64,000 bases of DNA from an uncultured Saprospiraceae bacterium (GTDB lineage Bacteria; Bacteroidota; Bacteroidia; Chitinophagales; Saprospiraceae): contig CALLPI010000002.1 of NCBI GenBank assembly GCA_938015595.1, positions 124,001-188,000 of the forward strand, in the 5' to 3' direction. The position numbers and the translations under genes were made by a program. Under the pieces are notes generated by a model. It had not been told where the DNA came from. It saw only the letters and a list, made by a program, of their open reading frames with translations, and did no database searches. Positions 61,491 to 64,000 of the stretch are shown piece after piece (the first letter of the stretch is position 1; every line of letters starts with the position of its first letter).

Positions 61491-63284
61491 TCAGTCAAAA
61501 TGAGGCGATTGAATACGGGTGGTAATGCGGGCATCGCTGGTCAGGCGCTGGTGCAGCCCTTGCGTTTTGGGTAGTTCGTACTCCATGAAGTATTGTGCCG
61601 TAAGGATTTTTCCTTCGTAGAAGTCCCTATGCTGAGCTCCCTCGTTCAGGGCTTTTTGTGCAGCAGTAGCCATGAGCAACCACTGCCAAGCTATGGCTAC
61701 ATAGCCGAAATACTCCAGGTAAAGGGTAGCGTCGGCTAGGAATACTTCTGCTGGCTCTTTAGCGGCCAACTGGAAGAGGTGCAGGGTGGCCTGCTGGAGT
61801 TGGCCGGCGGCATTGCCTAAGGCTAGGGCCAGTGGCTGGAGTGCGGGGTAGGGCATAGCTTGTTGAACTGCTTCGCTGATTTCCTGGGCAAACAGCGCAG
61901 CAGCCTCGCCGTTTTCCATCATCACCTTTCGCCCCAGCAGATCTATGCCATGTATGGTGGTGGTGCCTTCATAGATGGAGTTGACGCGGATGTCGCGGTA
62001 ATATTGTTCCAGAGGAAAGTCGTCGCAATAGCCGGCACCGCCCAGACACTGCATACCAGCGCTCACGGCCAAGTTGCTCATTTCGGAAGGAAAACTCTTG
62101 GCCACAGGGGTAAGCAACTCCAGCAGCAGGTGAGCTTTGCGCTGCTCGGCGCCTTGGGCATGTTTTTCCAGGTCGGCGTAGAGGCTGCACTGGAGCAGCA
62201 GAGCAAAACTGCCTTCAATGATGGATTTCTGGAATAACAACATGCGGCGCACGTCAGCATGTTCGATGATGGGCACTTGAGGCAGGCTCAGATCTTTATT
62301 GGAGGGATGCCTACCTTGCGGCCGTTGGCGAGCATACTCCAGCGCGGCATAATAAGCGCCGGAAGCCGTAGCCGATGCCATGAGGCCTGTACCGATACGG
62401 GCTTCGTTCATCATCTGAAACATGTAGGCCAGGCCCTTGTGAGGTGCGCCCACCAACCAGCCTCTGCAGTCGTCGTGCTCGCCTATTTGCAGGTGAGCAG
62501 CTACGTAGCCTTTTTGACCCATTTTGCCATAGATGCCGGCAGTAGTCACATCATTGAATACCATGGTATCGCCTTCTTGCCGGTATTTGGGCACAACAAA
62601 CAGGGAAATGCCCTTGGCGCCAGGCGGAGCGCCTTCGATGCGGGCCAACATGAGGTGCACCACGTTGTCCACAGCATTGTGATCACCGCCGCTGATAAAT
62701 ATCTTCTGCCCCTTGATCAGGTAGTAGCCGTCAGGATGGGGGGTGGCGGTGGTCAGTATGTCTGACAGTGAACTACCGGCTTGCGGTTCGGTCAGTGCCA
62801 TAGTGCCTTGCCAACGACCACTGTACATATGAGGCACAAATCGGCTTTGGAGTTCTTCTGAAGCGAAACTGCGCAACAGCCGGGCAGCGCCCTGCGTGAG
62901 GAAGGCATGGGGCGGGGTGTTGGAGTTGGCTGCATAGAAGATCATAAGCGCGGCATTGAACAGGGTAAGCGGCATTTGCTGGCCACCAGCCTCCAAGGTA
63001 TCGGTGGCACTTATCCATCCGCCTTCGCCAAATACTTGCATGGCCGTCTTTATGCTGTGGTGTACGCGTACCTCGCCGTCCTGGTACACGGCCTTTTGGC
63101 GGTCCATTTCTCGATAGTAGGGGAAGAGGTAAGTGTCGCCGATTTGCTGGGCGGCATCCAGCGTCATATCAAAGGCAGCCTGGTCGTAAGCCTCAAATGC
63201 AGGAAAACGCCGAAGTGCCAGCGCGTCAAATACTTCATACAACAGGAACCTCAAGTGGCGTATACTAATGTATCGGGATGCCAT
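61491..63284 (-). CDS. Acyl-CoA dehydrogenase, long type with C-terminal extension
   Basis: The 597-residue flavoenzyme (ATG 63284) has the acyl-CoA dehydrogenase N-terminal, middle (MALTEPQAGSSLSDILTTATP, IKGQKIFISGGDH) and C-terminal domains (GGAGYCDDFPLEQYYRDIRVNSIYEGTTTIHGIDLLGRK, with the putative catalytic Glu in YEGTT), plus a C-terminal helical extension (about 470-597) of the kind found in longer AcdB-like enzymes. It oxidises acyl-CoA to enoyl-CoA with FAD. Chain-length preference is not predictable. Codons 63285-63398 are upstream and not coding. First gene of an operon with the MBL gene. Confidence 0.93.
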   Translation of the reverse strand: MASRYISIRHLRFLLYEVFDALALRRFPAFEAYDQAAFDMTLDAAQQIGDTYLFPYYREMDRQKAVYQDGEVRVHHSIKTAMQVFGEGGWISATDTLEAGGQQMPLTLFNAALMIFYAANSNTPPHAFLTQGAARLLRSFASEELQSRFVPHMYSGRWQGTMALTEPQAGSSLSDILTTATPHPDGYYLIKGQKIFISGGDHNAVDNVVHLMLARIEGAPPGAKGISLFVVPKYRQEGDTMVFNDVTTAGIYGKMGQKGYVAAHLQIGEHDDCRGWLVGAPHKGLAYMFQMMNEARIGTGLMASATASGAYYAALEYARQRPQGRHPSNKDLSLPQVPIIEHADVRRMLLFQKSIIEGSFALLLQCSLYADLEKHAQGAEQRKAHLLLELLTPVAKSFPSEMSNLAVSAGMQCLGGAGYCDDFPLEQYYRDIRVNSIYEGTTTIHGIDLLGRKVMMENGEAAALFAQEISEAVQQAMPYPALQPLALALGNAAGQLQQATLHLFQLAAKEPAEVFLADATLYLEYFGYVAIAWQWLLMATAAQKALNEGAQHRDFYEGKILTAQYFMEYELPKTQGLHQRLTSDARITTRIQSPHFD

Positions 63285-63319
63285 ACGTGCAGTGATAAAT
63301 TGCGAGAGAATGCTCGCAG

Positions 63320-63348
63320 CAAAGGTATTTAAAATTTTGGCGTGCAAA
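63320..63348 (-). promoter_or_regulatory. Promoter of the acyl-CoA dehydrogenase operon
   Basis: Minus-strand TTTG (63348-63345), a 17-bp spacer and TACCTTTG (63327-63320). Spacing is 2 bp short of the usual 19-21, but both boxes are exact. The ATG is 35 nt downstream. Confidence 0.5.
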
Positions 63349-63491
63349 CCTGACCAGGCTGAAGTAAATAGCTCAGCACTGAGGCAGAACCCACTCAACA
63401 GCCTACACGCTAGGGGAATACTCTTGTTGTAATTATTTTAAGGCCATTACAAACCAAATTAGTGACAATATTAAGACTATTTCACAGCGAG

Positions 63492-63577
63492 TTTTCCACA
63501 GTGTGGAAAAGTTATTCCACATTAGCTTAGTGCTGAAAATGAGCAAATTAGATTAATTATCCACAAGGTGTGGATAA
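63492..63577 (+). promoter_or_regulatory. DnaA-box array upstream of nrdB (possible origin element)
   Basis: Two inverted pairs of 9-mers occur: TTTTCCACA/TGTGGAAAA at 63492-63500 and 63502-63510 (one base from consensus), and perfect TTATCCACA/TGTGGATAA at 63557-63565 and 63569-63577, with a further TATTCCACA at 63513-63521 between them. The second pair sits in a perfect 12-bp-arm palindrome (63554-63580). The gap is AT-rich on both sides. DnaA is known to control nrd genes in other bacteria; the same layout also occurs at oriC. Confidence 0.7.
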
Positions 63578-63653
63578 TTATTGCTACCCAAGATGCACTT
63601 TTCGGTATAATTTAGCACTCCACTTTAACCACATATATAAATTAGAACACCAA

Positions 63654-64000
63654 ATGCAAACTGAAATCGAACCACTCCTCCAGGAAAACCCCAACCGCTT
63701 TGTGCTCTTCCCTATTGAGCACAGCGACATCTGGGCATTTTACAAAAAGTCGGAAGCCAATTTTTGGACGGCAGAGGAAATTGACTTGTCCGCCGATCTT
63801 GCGGACTGGAATCACAAGCTCAATGACGATGAGCGCCATTTCATCAAGCACGTACTGGCCTTCTTTGCCGCCAGCGACGGCATTGTCAATGAAAACTTGG
63901 CCATGAACTTTGTCAATGAGGTGCAATACACTGAGGCCAAGTTTTTCTACGGTTTTCAGATCATGATGGAGAACATCCACTCCGAAACTTACTCCTTGCT
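63654..64000 (+). CDS. nrdB: Ribonucleotide reductase small subunit NrdB (partial, runs off the window)
   Basis: The first 115 residues of a class Ia R2 subunit; the gene continues beyond the window. Marks: [31 protein letters not shown] with the first iron ligand Asp region (SADLADW), and [24 protein letters not shown] with the Glu and His iron ligands. The [11 protein letters not shown] sequence is of the eukaryote-like R2 type seen in Bacteroidota. The ATG at 63654 follows an AT-rich leader and a DnaA-box array. NrdA is not in the window. Confidence 0.95.
   Translation, partial: MQTEIEPLLQENPNRFVLFPIEHSDIWAFYKKSEANFWTAEEIDLSADLADWNHKLNDDERHFIKHVLAFFAASDGIVNENLAMNFVNEVQYTEAKFFYGFQIMMENIHSETYSL

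Noticed and set aside
63606-63611. TATAAT upstream of nrdB with TTGCTA 19 bp before
   Set aside because: The Bacteroidota housekeeping sigma does not use -35/-10 sites of this type, and AT-rich DNA gives such matches by chance.

Overview
This window looks like a chromosomal segment from a member of the Bacteroidota, with medium-high GC. The evidence is consistent across the window. Many intergenic gaps carry the Bacteroidota -7 promoter element TAnnTTTG, several with a TTG/TTTG -33 box 17-20 bp upstream, and Shine-Dalgarno sequences are not obvious. There is a type IX secretion (T9SS) sorting-domain protein, a FecR-type anti-sigma remnant, an ECF sigma/anti-sigma pair, a BatA-domain protein, and the rimP-nusA-infB-thrS and rpsF-rpsR-rplI orders usual for this phylum. 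I would not place it more finely than Bacteroidota; a Saprospiria/Chitinophagia-like or Cytophagales-like lineage is possible. I saw no rRNA, tRNA, CRISPR array, prophage or transposase gene.

Layout. 0.2-7.8 kb (+): tail-specific protease, PurQ, a Cys-type sulfatase, an EamA transporter, a SpoIIE-type phosphatase and a BCP peroxiredoxin. 7.9-11 kb (-): an S10 peptidase and a phosphohexomutase. 11-14.7 kb (+): HtrA-like protease, ComF-like PRTase and the E2 of 2-oxoglutarate dehydrogenase. 14.8-22.6 kb: alanine dehydrogenase (-), then on + an SCP2 protein, a lipase-like lipoprotein, a sorbosone-dehydrogenase-like propeller lipoprotein, MeaB, and a LemA/TPM/TPM cluster. 22.7-35.2 kb (-): ribosomal proteins L9/S18/S6, an RlmK-like methyltransferase, two envelope proteins, a badly broken FecR/STN-like gene, a mini T9SS protein, then thrS, infB, nusA and rimP. 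35.4-46.8 kb: lipoprotein, M19 dipeptidase, ECF sigma pair, lysA, a haem-binding protein, a trans-sulfuration enzyme, DUF72, hemolysin III, a YugP-like protease and serS. 47-64 kb: rho, an amylosucrase-like enzyme fused to a starch-binding domain, Crp/Fnr, a two-component system, a BatA protein, an exported truncated globin, a SAM methyltransferase, PreT, a small membrane protein, an MBL hydrolase, an acyl-CoA dehydrogenase and the start of nrdB.

How genes work together. The minus-strand block at 22.7-35.2 kb is mainly translation and transcription machinery, with its own promoters at rimP, infB and rpsF. LemA and the two TPM proteins form a tight envelope cluster with overlapping genes. HK and RR overlap by 4 bp. 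The globin and its small neighbour form a two-gene unit.

The most interesting non-coding signals are these. (1) A family of five interspersed, roughly 60-72 bp palindromic repeats sits in intergenic gaps, all in the same orientation, built on the arms CCAAGTTTTGTGCA / TGCACAAAACTTGG around a 16-nt loop. (2) A compact array of perfect and near-perfect DnaA boxes in two inverted pairs lies in an AT-rich gap just upstream of nrdB; it is either a DnaA-controlled nrd regulatory region or part of a replication origin. (3) Strong leader hairpins lie upstream of rimP-nusA and of the amylosucrase gene. I see no clear multi-gene defence or mobile system here.
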